The notes: generated by a model from the sequence alone, not told the origin. 64,000 bases of DNA from Aegilops tauschii subsp. strangulata (GCF_002575655.3 NC_053038.3:144290885-144354884), one strand, 5' to 3'; shown: positions 42,608-55,074, counted from the stretch's first letter. Numbers and translations: made by a program.

Positions 42608-44222
42608 ACTCGCCCCCACTTGAAAGAATCTCGTCCCGAGATTCAGGGGTCGATGGGAAGAAGGTGGGGTACTCCAGTCGAAGACGATCTTCTCGCTCCC
42701 AAGTAGCTTCTCTCTCGGAATGATGAGACCACTGAACCATGAGAAACTTGATGCTCTGACATCGGGTAACACGCTCTGCTTGATCAAGAATGCGAATAGG
42801 GTACTCTCGATATGTGAGGTTATCTTGGAGATCAAGCGTTTCGTGGTCCACTCCGCGGATGGGATCCGAGAAGCAACGCCTGAGTTGAGAGACGTGGAAG
42901 ACATCATGGACTCGAGAAAGATGTGGGGGTAGTTCCAACTGGTAGGCAACCTCTCCTCGTTTAGCGAGAATGCGAAAAGTACCAATGTAACGAGGAGCCA
43001 ACTTGCCCTTGATACCGAAACGATGGGTACCCTTTAGAGGAGTAACCCGAAGGTAAGCCTTGTCGCCAACTTCATAAGCCACTTCCTTATGACGGCGGTC
43101 ATACTGGCTCTTTTGACGAGACTGGGCTGTTTTCAAATTCTCACGACTGGTGCGAACTTGCTCTTCTGCTTCCTGGATCATGTCCGGTCCAAAGAATTGT
43201 CTTTCACCGGTTTCTGACCAGTTCAAAGGTGTTCGACATCTTCGTCCATACAGAATCTCGAAAGGAGCTTTCTTAAGACTGGATTGATAGCTATTGTTAT
43301 AAGCAAACTCGGCGAAAGGTAGGCATTTCTCCCAATCCACACCGAATGAGATAACGCAAGCTCTTAGCATGTCTTCGAGAATTTGGTTGACCCTTTCCAC
43401 CTGACCACTTGATTGAGGGTGGAAAGCGGTACTGAAGGAAAGATGGGTGCCCATGGCAGTTTGGAAACTCTCCCAGAAATGAGAAGTGAAGAGACTACCA
43501 CGGTCTGAATTGATCTTTAGTGGAACACCATGAAGTGACACTATTCGAGAAATATATAAGTCAGCGAGCTGACTAGCAGTGATACACTCTCGAACAGGTA
43601 GGAAGTGAGCCACTTTGGAAAGACGATCAATGACTACGAAGATAGCGTTATTCCCTTTCTTGGTCCTGGGAAAGCCGGTGATGAAGTCCATACCAACTTT
43701 ATCCCATTTCCACTCAGGAATGGCTAAAGGTTGAAGGGTGCCAGCAGGTCTTTGATGCTCTGCCTTAACGTGACGACAAACGTCACAGTTAGCTATGAAC
43801 TCAGCAATTTCTCTCTTCATCCTAGTCCACCAGAACCTCTGGCGTAGGTCCTGATACATCTTAGTACTACCAGGATGAATCGTGAGAGGGGATTCATGCG
43901 CCTCCTTAAGGATCAATTGCCGAAGATGTTGCTTCTTGGGAACCACCTGATGGTTCTCGAAGAGAACAACACCTCGATCATCTATAGAGAAACTACCAGC
44001 AATACCCTTGGCAATGTTTCTCTTGATCCGGGTAATCCCCGTATCAAGCTTCTGGGCTTCTATGATATGATCCACAAGAGTAGGCTTTGCCACCAAGGTA
44101 GAAAGGAATCCGTGAGGAGCAATGTGAAGATTAAGCTTACAGAATTCCTCATGGAGAAGTGGTTGGCCCTGCTGCAACATAAGATTGTTGCAATAGGACT
44201 TACGACTTAGCGCATCAGCCAT
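42594..44222 (-). CDS. Element K polyprotein, second part: integrase and chromodomain
   Basis: 542 residues from MADALSRKSY, in the same frame as the upstream part but separated by one stop and 15 sense codons. Integrase zinc-binding H109, H116, C146, C149. The catalytic triad is D179, D240, E276, giving the D-x(35)-E spacing. The C-terminus has the chromovirus pattern (YQLELPPHLSRVHDVFHVSQL, then VQWSHHSEREATWEREDRL), a chromodomain that in relatives reads histone marks to guide insertion. The last codons are encoded by the polypurine tract, and the TAG stop lies inside the 3' LTR. It acts after reverse transcription, joining cDNA to chromosomal DNA in the nucleus. Confidence 0.9.
   Translation of the reverse strand: MADALSRKSYCNNLMLQQGQPLLHEEFCKLNLHIAPHGFLSTLVAKPTLVDHIIEAQKLDTGITRIKRNIAKGIAGSFSIDDRGVVLFENHQVVPKKQHLRQLILKEAHESPLTIHPGSTKMYQDLRQRFWWTRMKREIAEFIANCDVCRHVKAEHQRPAGTLQPLAIPEWKWDKVGMDFITGFPRTKKGNNAIFVVIDRLSKVAHFLPVRECITASQLADLYISRIVSLHGVPLKINSDRGSLFTSHFWESFQTAMGTHLSFSTAFHPQSSGQVERVNQILEDMLRACVISFGVDWEKCLPFAEFAYNNSYQSSLKKAPFEILYGRRCRTPLNWSETGERQFFGPDMIQEAEEQVRTSRENLKTAQSRQKSQYDRRHKEVAYEVGDKAYLRVTPLKGTHRFGIKGKLAPRYIGTFRILAKRGEVAYQLELPPHLSRVHDVFHVSQLRRCFSDPIRGVDHETLDLQDNLTYREYPIRILDQAERVTRCQSIKFLMVQWSHHSEREATWEREDRLRLEYPTFFPSTPESRDEILSSGGELSHP
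42608..42621 (-). other. Polypurine tract of element K
   Basis: AAGTGGGGGCGAGT on the minus strand, abutting the 3' LTR and also translated as the end of the integrase frame. Confidence 0.8.
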
Positions 44223-44267
44223 GACATTTCCCTTGCCCGGGGTGTAGGTAATCCCTAAGTCGTAATC

Positions 44268-47069
44268 TCATATCAACTCCAACCAACGTCTTTGCCTAAG
44301 GTTCAAATCTGGTTGGGTGAAGATATACTTGAGACTCTGGTGATCGGTGTAAATCTCACAACGTTTACCAAGAAGGTAATGTCGCCATGTCTTGAGTGCA
44401 TAGACTACGGCTGCAAGCTCTAGATCATGTGTAAGACAATTCTCCTCATGTGGATGCAACTGTCGAGATGCATAGGCAATCACATGACGATCCTGCATAA
44501 GAATGCAACCTAGTCCCTGTCGTGAGGCGTCGCAGTAGATAACAAAGTCCTTCGTGAAATCCGGTGGCACCAGTATGGGAGCAGAAGTCAGGCATCTTTT
44601 CAGTTCCTGAAAACTGTACTCACAATGTGGGGACCACTCAAACTTTTTATCCTTCTTGAGAAGTTCCGTGAGGGGTTTGGCTACTTTGGAGAAGTTTTCA
44701 ACGAAGCGGCGACAATAACTGGCTAGACCAAGGAAACTCCTAACTTGCTTAACTGTTTCAGGTGGAGTCCAATCAAGAACGGCCTGAACTCTCTCAGGAT
44801 TGACAGCAATGCCCTTACCAGAGATCACGTGGCCTTTGTAGGTCACTTCTGGCAACCAAAATTCGCAGTTGGAGAACTTGGCATAAAGGCGGTGCTCTCT
44901 GAGTTTTGCTAACATAAGTCTAAGATGTTCGGCATGCTCTTCCTCGTTCTTCGAGTAGATAAGGATATCATCGAGGTAAACCAAGACGAACTTATCTAAG
45001 TACTCCATGAAGATCGAGTTCATCAAGCGGGAGAAGGTGGCTGGAGCATTGGTTAGACCGAAAGACATGACGGTGTACTCGTACTGGCCATAACGAGTGA
45101 CAAAAGCCGTCTTAGGAATGTCCCCGTTTCTAATCTTGATTTGGTGGTAGCCTAACCTCAAATCCATCTTGGAAAAGACTGAGGATCCAGCGAGCTGATC
45201 ATACAGGTCGTTGATCCTGGGGAGCGGATACTTGTTCTTTATCGTGACCAAATTAATGGGACGATAATCTACAACCATCCGGTCCGTACCATCCTTCTTC
45301 TTGACGAAGAGGACAGGGCAAGCCCAGGGAGAAGAACTAGGACGGATGAAACCCTTTTGCAAGGATTCATCGAGTTGTTTCTTAAGCTCGGCTAGCTCTA
45401 AGGGTGCCATCTTGTAAGGTCTCCTAGAGATTGGGGCGGTTCCTGGGATAAGATCTATGACAAACTCTACATCCCTGTCAGGTGGAATACCTGGTAGTTC
45501 TTCTGGAAAGACATCCCGAAAGTCACGGACTACCGGGATATCTTCAAGGTTTGGAAGAGGACTGGCATTAAGAGAATAGAGTTGACGCTTTGCAACTCTG
45601 GTGGAGACAGTGACTAACTTGCCAGATGGGTGTGTGAGTTGAACAGACCTGGTGTAACAATCAATCTTGGCATGATGAGCTGTCATCCAGTCCATACCCA
45701 AGATGATGTTAATATCTGTAGACTTGAGGTCTATAAGTGAGGCAAGGAATACCAGTCTATCAACAAGAATTTCATTACCATGGCTTATTCTGGTAGTTTG
45801 CCATCTAGACCCTGGAGTTTGGATTTCAAGTGGAGTTGGCATATCACAAAATGGCATGTCGTGCAAACGGGCATAGCCTTCAGAGATGAAGGAGTGAGAT
45901 GCTCCAGTATCGAATAGAACCGAAGCTGGATGGCAATTGACAAGGAGTGTACCAAGAACGACATCCGGATCATCGTGAGCGTCTTTAGCTGAGGCGTGAT
46001 GCACACGTCCACGCTCAGTGGGAGCTAACTTGACACTGATCATCTTGCGTGATGGCTTACCACTGCCAATAGACTTCTCAGACAGGGGTGGGGCATAGTT
46101 GGTTTGAGAGCAGTCACGTGCATAGTGTCCTGGCTTCCCGCATGTGAAGCAAGTCCCTGAAGTTGGATGTGGACCCGCATTGACAAGCGGTCTACCAATA
46201 GGCCTGGGTGGAGCATACTGCTGAACTGGGTGAGGCGGCACATAAGATGGCCTCGGTGCATATCCAGGTGGAAGAGCGGAGTTCGGAATCCAAATCCGGC
46301 GCTTCTGAGAACTAGAACCGGAGGAAGAAACCAAATCACGGGTGTGCTTACGAGACTCCTCGTAGGTGAGCTGAGCTGTCTCCGCATTAATGGCCTTGTT
46401 CACAAGAGCCTGGAATGTACTGCAATGGTGCAAGTGGAGATCACGACGCAACTTGGGTTTGAGACCCTTCCGGAACCTAGCCTGCTTCTTAGCGTCCGTG
46501 GACACTTCTTCTGTAGCATAGCGGGCGAGGTTCTCAAACTCTCTACTGTAAGCATCAACAGCCATCTTACCCTGGGTGAGACTACAGAACTCTTCTCTCT
46601 TGCGGTCAATGAGAGCCTGAGGAATGTGATGCTCGCGAAAAGCATCAGTGAAAACTCTCCAGGTCGGTATCTGGCCAACTGGAAGCATAGCCTCATAGTT
46701 CTGCCACCAAAGACTAGCAGGACCTTCCAGGTGATATGGAGCATAAGTGACCTTGTCACCTTCAGCTACGTTCGCAGAACGCAGCTTGTGTGTGATACTA
46801 CGGAGCCAGTCATCTGCATCGAGTGGCTCAATGGAATGATGGAAGGTAGGTGGTTTCAGACCAATGAAATCATAGATGGTCGCTGACTCTTTGCACTGGG
46901 GTGCGGTGTTCTCCTCAATACGTGCTAACAAGCGGTTAGACTCGTGCTTGTTCCTCTCCATCTCTAACATAAACTCTGCCAACGAAGGGTGGTCGGGAGG
47001 ATCCTCCTCATCCCTACCACCTCCGTGGTTCAGGCAACGAGCAACAGAACTTCGGTTAACTGACGACAT
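44268..47069 (-). pseudogene. Element K polyprotein, first part: gag, protease, RT, RNase H (ends at premature stop)
   Basis: The frame is open from 47105; I prefer the start at MSSVNRSS (47069). Residues below are counted from 47105. Gag core about 70-250 ([24 protein letters not shown]). Zinc knuckle [14 protein letters not shown] at 319-332. Protease active site FDTGAS at 398-403. Reverse transcriptase about 560-750 with [10 protein letters not shown] (catalytic YLDD 710-713). RNase H starts about 850 ([15 protein letters not shown]). The frame ends WLELI then TGA at 44268-44270; the next codons DYDLGITYTPGKGN continue the RNase H in the same frame into the integrase part. One nonsense change therefore splits an otherwise complete gag-pol of about 1500 codons. 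Confidence 0.9.
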
Positions 47070-47558
47070 CCTGAGAAGCGGAACCAAGGACGAGGTCAAT
47101 AACAACTATAGGATGCAACATGTAGCATAAGAAAATTTAGTATCTCTCAAACTCCTAGGACGAATTGGGCAGCATAACGGTAGTAAAATGCTCAGAATGA
47201 GACATTCTGCAAAGGACGGGGTAGCACCTTACTCAACATCATCACTCAAGGTTCTGAGATATTACTAAACAGGCTACACCGGAGGTACTCAAACTGGGAT
47301 ATGACTCTGATCAACCAATCCTAAGAGACTACGGAGTAGTAACACGTGATCCTGATAGACAGAAGAGAAAGCCTAGTTCCTTAACCCCGTAGGAAAGATA
47401 GGATGACTCAGATCAGAAGGGCATGAGGTAAAAGAAGAAAAAGAGCCTTACGTTCCCTTCCACAATCAATTCCCTTACATAACTAAAGAATTTCTAGACT
47501 CAACTTCGACCAGGTTGGCTTGGAAATCCTATAGGCAGTCAGGCTCTGGTACCAAAGC
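47070..47558 (-). other. Element K leader and tRNA-Met primer binding site
   Basis: The primer site at 47543-47554 reads TGGTACCAGAGC on the minus strand, one mismatch from the initiator tRNA-Met complement TGGTATCAGAGC. It lies four bases inside the LTR. The rest is about 470 bases of leader. Confidence 0.8.
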
Positions 47559-50500
47559 TGTCGGGACCCCGATTCTAAGTCACACCGATCTAGCCTGTAA
47601 CACCTCATATCACTTTGCGGCCTCACGCACGGTACTCCCACGGGTGTCGCCTTACCATGGCCCGGGACCATTTGCGCCTTTTGGCTCACGTATATGACAA
47701 TGTCGCTAGCATCCATATGACAGAGAACCCGGGCCGACATGGCTAGTCGTGAACCCAAAGCGGCACTAACGTATGGGGACAGGCATACATGAATCAACCT
47801 CGAACGTGTCGGTCAGCAGCATGTGAATCCGGGCTGTAGCACTGGGCTAACAGGACTCCGGGAACCCGGGCTGTAGCAGGCTAGGCAGGACTCCAGATGT
47901 CACCGCGTGACATTTCCCCGAAGGGACAGACACAGGAACGATGTGAAACACATGCCGGCCAGTCAAGTGTCCAGAGCAGTAGTGCTGGGCTAGCAGGACT
48001 CCGGTGAACCGGGCTGTAGCGGACTACTATGGCTCAAGGAGGCACTAGACTACATTTCCCCATAAGAGAGGCTGCCAAGGATAAACAACTAGATTATCGG
48101 ATCCCACACATAGCAATACACGTTACACGTACACATAACATGCAAGTATGTGCTGTACAACATGGCATCACAACATAACGCGAACTCATATAGATAAAAG
48201 GCCCAGAAGAGCCACATAGCATTAAGTACAAACAGGGGTCACATGACCCATCATTCAGAGCATACAAGCAACGGAAGCATTACATGTCTGAGTACAGACA
48301 ACTACAAAAGAAAAAGGCTGAGAAGCCTGACTATCTACAAGACCCTCCCAAGGGTGCAATATCGTAGCTGAGGTACAAGCTACTCGTCGAAGTCCAAGCG
48401 GAGCTACTAGTAAGACTGAAGTCTCTGCTGCAAAAACATAAACAAAGCAACATTAGTACAAAGGTACTCAGCAAGACTTACATCAGATCCTATCTTACAT
48501 GCATTTGTATCAAGAAGGTAGTGTGGGGTTTAGTTGCAACAAGCCAGCTTTGACTCAGTGGCTATCCTGTTCTACGACTACGAGAAACTTCTTTGAGGTA
48601 AGAAGGCGCACACGAGTCCACCACCTCAATACACCACTATGGATTCATTCCCGTCTCACTACGAGAAGCCATCCATAGCACTCACACTTATCTTGAGCAT
48701 TTTCGAGTATCCACTTCAAGTTGTCTATGTACCACGTAAGCATCTAAGAAGTCCATAACCGAGGACACGGCTATTCGAATAGATCATGATAACCCTGCAG
48801 GAGTGTACTGCGTCACACACGCTCTCGCCACTTACCGCCATGTACATGTCATGTACCTCGGCAACCTTCAAGCGGAAGCCTGGCGAGGGTGTCGGCCACG
48901 ACCTGACTAACCACACAAGACTCTAGTCCAGGTTTATCGCCTATTCGGGTTCCATCCGCAAGGAGATCCGGCCGGGGTGTCGCTCACGGCCCCAAACGAT
49001 GTGTACAGGGTTCCCGAGCCCACCATCCGGGTGCCACTCGGTACACTGGGCCACGTGTGCCTAGTCTGTCCCAAGCCCACCCTGCCGGGTGCCACTCGGT
49101 AGAAAAATAGCACTACCTACAAACACCAGAAACTAGTTGCAACTCCTGGACAGAGATCAAGTTGGTTAATAAGTCGAGAGGGGTCGAGTTACCGGAACCC
49201 AATGTGTGGTAGTAGCTAGTCATTGGACAACATACACAGAACTCAGTGCTTAAAGACGGTTCCAATGAGACAACCCACCATGTACTCCTACATGGCCTCT
49301 CACCGCTACCTTTACCAAATCGTGTTCACACGCTTAACTCTTGGCACCAGAACATATCGTAACACTCCAATTCATTCCCAATGAATCAGACCTGACACAA
49401 CTCTAAGCAATAGCAGGCAAGGCATGGTAGGAACACAACATGGCTCAATCAACTCCTACACATGCTAGTGGGTTTCAACTATTTACTGTGGCAATGACAG
49501 GTCATGCAGAGGAATGGGTTCAACTACCGCAGCATAAAGTAGCAGTTGAATCGTTGTTGTCCTAATGCAGTAAAAGGGAGCAGAAGTGAGAGAGTAGGAT
49601 TGTATCAGAATGAACAAAGGGGGTTTGCTTGCCTGGTAGATCAACAGGGTGGCACCGCTCCTCAGACAGGTACTCTAGAACACTCTCCGGAGCATGACCT
49701 ATCGAGAGGGAACGGTGTCGACAGTCAAAACACAATCATATGCAACAATATGATGCATGAATATGGCATGAATATGTGATGTATTTTGAGCCAATGCATT
49801 TAGCATTCAACTTGGAAGAGATCCTTTTGAACCAAGGGTTCAAATGCAACTCTAATATAAGTCCCTTTAAATGCCATAAGTTTGTTTTCATATATACAAC
49901 ATGTATAGGTTAGTTTTCCATGCATGAAAATGGTACAAATGGATAGATTGAATTTTTCTGATAATTTTTCATATATAACTTATTTCAATCTGAGTTACGG
50001 TCGAATTTCTATGAATTTTAGAAGTTTTGGCTATTTTCTAGAATTTCCTGATTTAATTTAAATCCAGAAAATAAATAACTGTGTCAGCATGATGATAGCA
50101 CGACGTCAGCAGGTCCCCCGTGGCTGACCAGGGTCAAACCTGACGTGTGGGGTCCACACGTCAGTGACACGGGGTTAAACAGGGGTTAGTTTAAGCCTAA
50201 ATAAAAGATTAGGGGCACCGGGGCCCACTGTCGGTGACAGGGGTTAGTTTAGGTGGTGATTAGCACTGAGCTAATCACCTGACAGGCCGGACCCACGTGG
50301 CAGGGCTCAGGCAACAGGGCTCGTCGCCGGCGCCCACTGGCCACGGCGGAGTCCCCACTGGAAGCCACTGGAACGGCGGCTAGGGGCACCAGGGGGTTGC
50401 CCGCGCTCTCGCGCATCCAGGGGAGCCAATGAGAGGCAGCGGGGGCGGCGGAGCTCGCCGGAGCGGAGCTCGCGCCGACGGCCGGAGCTCGGCTCAAGCG

Positions 50501-51471
50501 GCAGAGGGGATAGAGGGCGCCGGAAGAGCAGCGGAGAGGGGGTCGACGGCGGGGCTCACAGCGGATCCGGCGGTGGCGTCAGCGAGCTCGGGGGAGGCCC
50601 GGAGCGTGCAGGGCGGCGAAGGCGATCTTCGGTGGCCAGCGATGAAGACGACGGCGACGACGGCTCTCCAGGGCTTCCCGCGTCGCGTGGCTCGATGGAG
50701 AGGTAGGGGGAGACATGGCGGAGCTCGTGGACTCGACGAAGGGGCGAGGGGACGACTCTGGCGACGACTACGTCGAACGGCGGTGAGGATGGCGCTCGGC
50801 CATGGCTGCGACAAGCGAGGGAGACGGCACCCGCGACGTCGCCCAGCGCGTCGCGCTGGCAGGGGAGAGGGCAGGCAGGCTGGTGGTGTGGCGGCAGGGC
50901 GGTGCGCGCGCGTCGGCCACACGCCTGTCCGTCTGGCGCGAGGACAACGACGACTGGCACTGGGCCAGTCAGCTGGGCCGGCACAGAGCCAGGCCAGCAA
51001 GTGGCCCAGGTAAATCCAGGTAAGGGTTTTCCCCTTTTTTTTTATTTTCTATTTTTTCTGACATTTGTTTGGTTTAATAAAAATGATAAACCATTTTATT
51101 TTCTTATGCCAATTTTTGTAGGGGCTAGTGGTATTATTCCAGAACTCCTCAGCAAATGGCATAATTTTCGGACAATATTATATATATATAACAATATATA
51201 TCCAAAGCAAATAATTACTGCATTAATTCCAAATGCCCAAGATAAATATTTATGAGCTCCTAAAATATTGGTTTGATTTTTATCTCTGCCCAATATTTTC
51301 AGAGAGCGTCATGAACATTTTCTTGGACCCTTTTGGAGAAATTTTTATTTGGGTCATTTCCAGAAATGATTCTGAGGGTTTCACAGATCCCCACTTCAAA
51401 TTTAAATGGAATTTAAACATATGCACACATGACTAGCTAGTCTAGGTCATACCAGAGCTAGGGATGTGACA
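47559..51471 (-). mobile_element. Element K 5' LTR, complete
   Basis: 3913 bp. Minus-strand start TGTCACATCCCTAGCTC at 51471; end GGGGTCCCGACA at 47559, confirmed by the primer site beside it. It contains repeats of the CCGGGCTGTAGC and AGCAGGACTCCGG type at 47830-48030, the small palindrome AGTAC/GTACT at 48455-48468, and a GC-rich stretch at 50280-50990 with long accidental ORFs. Confidence 0.85.
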
Positions 51472-53288
51472 GGGCCGAGGCGGGTATGGCGGACATGGAG
51501 GAGGAATGAGCAACTCTAGTGACAGATTGTGTGGTCGGGGAGGTCTGCGGGGGTGAGAGGGAGTGGCTGGCGAGGATGGGCGAGGGTGGGAGCCACTTAA
51601 ATAGGCGGGGGAGGAGGATCACCAGCTCGGGTGTCGACAAGGGCGTGCAAGCCAGCTCCGGCGATGGCGTTTAGCTGCACGGGGGGGACGGGGACGACTA
51701 GAGAGGGCATATGAGGGTCACGGAGCAGTGGACGACGCCAGGGACACAGGGAAGAAGAAGACGGGGCGCGGACAGAGCCATGTCGGCCACAGTGCGCCCA
51801 TGGGCGCGCGGTGGCGAGCGACGACATGGAAGTTTTCGGAGGGGGAACAGGGTCATAGCATCGCGACGTATCAGGGAGTCAGGTCGGCAACCATGGGCGC
51901 GTGGACACGGCCGGAGCGACGTGGCTCAATGCGGTGAGTGGTGCAGAGCGCGTGACCAGCCGTGCCTGCGTCGTAGTCACCACGAGACAAGGCAAAGGGA
52001 GGTCACGAGAGGCTAGCAAACCTTGTCTGCTGGCTAGTCCTTGCTCCCCAAGACATTCCAGAAGTGAAAGATAAAGAAGAGAGGCACTCTGCACATGTGA
52101 GTCTTCCGGCAAAGTTTGATGTATCAAACTTGTCTGCACACCTGTGGTCAAAAGAGAATAGCGCAGGGCATATGATGTCTGGGGTGATTAGGTTAGGAAG
52201 GACTATGATCATGTGCAATTAGAGAGGAATTTGACCACAAAACAATGTAGTTGCTTTGTAACAGCAGATTTGGTCCAGGAAATGGATTTGGATGATGCAC
52301 TCACATAGAGTAACCACTTGAGCTGAAATTTGGTAGATCATGATGGTTTAGACATATAAAGATGCTGTAAAAATTTCACACCAATTGGACATGCGAAAAT
52401 GGTACTTCCTTCACACACACACATCGTTTCTGTCCAGAAACTTGGGATAATTCTAGAGAAATATGGGCTTGATGAATTGATCCCAAAATTGGTGGAGAGA
52501 GGTTTTATGGTTAGGATCATGATCTCATACTTTTCCAGAATTGAAGAAGCAATATAAAATATACTTTCCTCACAACCTGAAAATATTGCCAGAAGGAAAG
52601 ATTTGATCCTGTGCTCACATAGATGATTGGATGGGGCTGAAAATTGGAGGAGTGTGATAATATGAGCACATGAAGGAGTGTGCAAAATTTCAAATCATTT
52701 GGGTACTCCTAGCTAGTACTTCCTTCACAATGGCTTCTGTCTCACAGGAACTTTGAAAAATTGCTGAGGAAGATTTGCTAGGCAAATGAAGTTAAATTTT
52801 GGCATGAGGCAACAATTTGGACATAAATGAATGACCAAAAAGTTTGGGAGCAAACAAGGAAATATAGGTGGCACTTCCTTCAGAGAAGGCCACTCTGGAG
52901 ATAAATGAAGAAATAATATTGGGGAATTATTTTTGGGCTAGGACAGGAAAGTTTGGACGTATTTGGGGAATATATGATCCAAACGACTCATGAGAATTAT
53001 TTGGGAATTTTGTGGAAGACAGAAATATAGGTTGCTTCACGATCTAGGTCAACAGGGTTATTCCTTTAATAGAAAAAGGAATATTCCCTTGAAAAGAATT
53101 TTGAGGTTGAGCTAGAATGGAAATGACATGATCTTGGGAAAGTTTTGAGGATGATAAACCACTTGAGAGAAGAAATGCTGATGATCTCCCAGGTTTCAAG
53201 TCCACAGATCCACTCCGAAAAGAAAATCAGAGCAAAAACCAAATAAATAATAAAGAAAAAAGAAAGGGCCAAAAACCAGGGTGTTACA
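51472..53288 (-). mobile_element. LTR H fragment, interrupted by K
   Basis: Minus-strand LTR starting TGTAACACCCTGG at 53288 and running leftward about 1.8 kb through an AT-rich U3, with a TATA-like TATTTAA at 51597-51603 and a GC-rich stretch, until K's LTR at 51471. The continuation is not recognisable left of K (35719 is T2), so the junction has been rearranged. No gene seen. Confidence 0.5.
51597..51603 (-). promoter_or_regulatory. TATA-like box of LTR H
   Basis: CCTATTTAAGTGG on the minus strand at the AT-rich to GC-rich switch. Confidence 0.4.
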
Positions 53289-53669
53289 ATTGTTCCTAGA
53301 CTAACAACTAGGGCCCCCCTATTCGAGATCGAGCGGTTTTAGCACTAACATCATGAACTACCATTTCCACAACAAGGAGCAACATGACTTCTATGAGATT
53401 GTTCTTCTTGACAAGAGCCTGGCAGTTAGTGGCATGAGATGGGTAGATTGGTAATACAATGATGCACATCCCGACAACTTCCCTAATGTGCACGAGAACT
53501 TCAAGACACTAGAGCTTGATGAGATCCTTGACAAAGTTGAGTGTGTGGAATGATGAGTTCATAATGCAACTTTACTCATCTGCACACTTCTACCCAGATG
53601 ACAAGATCCGTTGGAGGACAGAGGGCATTAGATATGAGTCTTCGATTGAAGAATGGGTTGCTTTGCTAA
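53289..53669 (+). pseudogene. Scrap P: broken fragment of a plant transposon-associated protein
   Basis: A plus-strand reading with coding character: FHNKEQHDFYEIVLLDKS, then GMRWVDW, a TAA at about 53455, NFPNVHENFKTLELDEIL, a 2-base deletion near 53544, then WNDEFIMQLYSSAHFY and DDKIRWRTEGIRYESS. The pattern (FYE...WVDW...W..E.I.QFY...F...WRTEG..Y) recalls proteins found in non-autonomous grass retrotransposons. I cannot name the family. It is cut on the left by LTR H and on the right by D. Confidence 0.45.
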
Positions 53670-53939
53670 TGATACGTCTCCATCGTATCTACTTTTCCTA
53701 AAGCTTTTCGACTTGTTTTGGACTCTAATTGGCATGATTTGAATGAGACTAACCCGGACTAACGATGCTTTGGGCATAACTACCATGGTGTTGTTTTTGT
53801 GTAGAAATAAAAGTTCTCGGATTCGAACGAAATTTTGCAAGGATTTTTTATATAATAAAAGCAATGTACGTGAGCCAAGAACCATCGGAGGGGGACCCCT
53901 GGGTGAGCACGAAATACCAGGGCGCCCCCCAGGCACACA

Positions 53940-53959
53940 CAGGTGGGTGTGCCCACCTG
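53940..53959 (+). other. GC-rich hairpin in U3 of LTR D
   Basis: Arms CAGGTGGG (53940-53947) and CCCACCTG (53952-53959), loop TGTG. Same position relative to TATA as in LTRs A, B and C. Confidence 0.6.
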
Positions 53960-53987
53960 GTGGCCCCGCAGACCCTGATTCCGACGC

Positions 53988-53994
53988 TATAAAA
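53988..53994 (+). promoter_or_regulatory. TATA box of LTR D
   Basis: CGCTATAAAATCC. Confidence 0.6.
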
Positions 53995-55074
53995 TCCTAT
54001 TTTTCAGAAATAAATTAGGAGGAAGAATTATCTCGTTTCGCGATACGGAGCCGCCGCCACCTCTTGTTCTTCATCGGGAGACCAGATCTGGAGTCTGTTT
54101 TGGGCTCCGGAAAGGGGGATCTTCGATCTTCATCATCACCAACCCTCCTTCATCGCCAATTCCATGATGCTCCCCACCGAGAGTGAGTAATTCCTTCGTA
54201 GGCTTGCTGGTCAGTGAGGAGTTGGATGAGATTCATCATGTATCGAGTTAGTTTTGTTAGGGCTTGATCCCTAGTATCCACTATGTTCTGAGATTGATGT
54301 TGATATGACTTTGCCATGCTTTATGCTTGTCACTTTGGGCCCGGGTGCCATGGTTTCAGATCTGAACCGTTTATGTTATCACCATTATATGTATGTTCTA
54401 GATCCGATCTTGGAAGTTAGATTCATGTATTACGTGTTATGATCCGTAAACCCCGGAGCGGCAGTAGTCGGGATACTTTCCGGTGATGACCGTAGTTTGA
54501 GGAGTTCATTTATTCACTATGTGTTAATGCTTTGTTCCGGTTCTCTATTAAAAGGAGGCCTTAATATCCCTTAGTTTCCATATGGAACCCACTGCCATGG
54601 GAGGGTAGGACAAAAGATGTCATGCAAGTTCTTTCCATAAACTCGTATGCCTATATATATAATACATTATATTTATGAACTGGAGCTAGTGCCGCATCAC
54701 CCTTGGTTATGACTGTTATATGATGAATATCATCCAACGAATCCGCCAATCCAATGCCTACAAATTCTCTTATATTGTTCTTGCTAAGTTACTACTGCTA
54801 CTATTACTATTATACTTGCTACAAAATCATTGCAATCATTGTTACCGTTACTATTGTTGTTGCTACTACTATCAAAACTATCACATTACTTTGCTACTGA
54901 TCACTTTGCTGCAGATAATTAATCTCCAGGTGTGGTCGAATTGACAACTAAGCTGCTAATACTTGCAAATATTCTTTGGCCCCCCTTGTGTCGAATCAAT
55001 AAATTTGGGTTGAATACTCTACTCTCGAAAACTATTGCGATCCCCTATACTTCTGGGTTATCAAGACCTTTTTC

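Larger units (their letters stand above)
35720..51471 (-). mobile_element. Element K: chromovirus (Tekay-like) with nearly intact coding region
   Basis: Minus-strand gypsy chromovirus. 5' LTR 47559-51471 (3913 bp, TGTCACATCCC...GGTCCCGACA), tRNA-Met(i) primer site 47543-47554, coding region 47069-42594, polypurine tract 42608-42621, 3' LTR 42607 leftward to about 35720. The 3' LTR is missing about 1.2 kb of its outer end, so no target duplication can be checked. It is interrupted by G. The long LTRs and C-terminal chromodomain point to the Tekay/Del lineage. The two LTRs look very similar where both survive, so K is among the younger insertions here. Confidence 0.85.
53670..55063 (+). mobile_element. 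Element D 5' LTR
   Basis: 1394 bp, TGATACGTCTCCATCG to TTCTGGGTTATCA. A hairpin CAGGTGGG/CCCACCTG at 53940-53959 stands 28 bases before the TATA box TATAAAA (53988-53994). A TAC/ATT-rich simple-sequence stretch lies at about 54786-54900. Confidence 0.8.

Noticed and set aside
46167..46886. 239-residue plus-strand ORF
   Set aside because: Antisense shadow of the K gag region, which has clear gag and zinc-knuckle motifs on the minus strand.
54786..54900. TAC/ATT-rich simple sequence in LTR D
   Set aside because: Ordinary microsatellite-like drift within an LTR; no repeat unit structure beyond trinucleotides.
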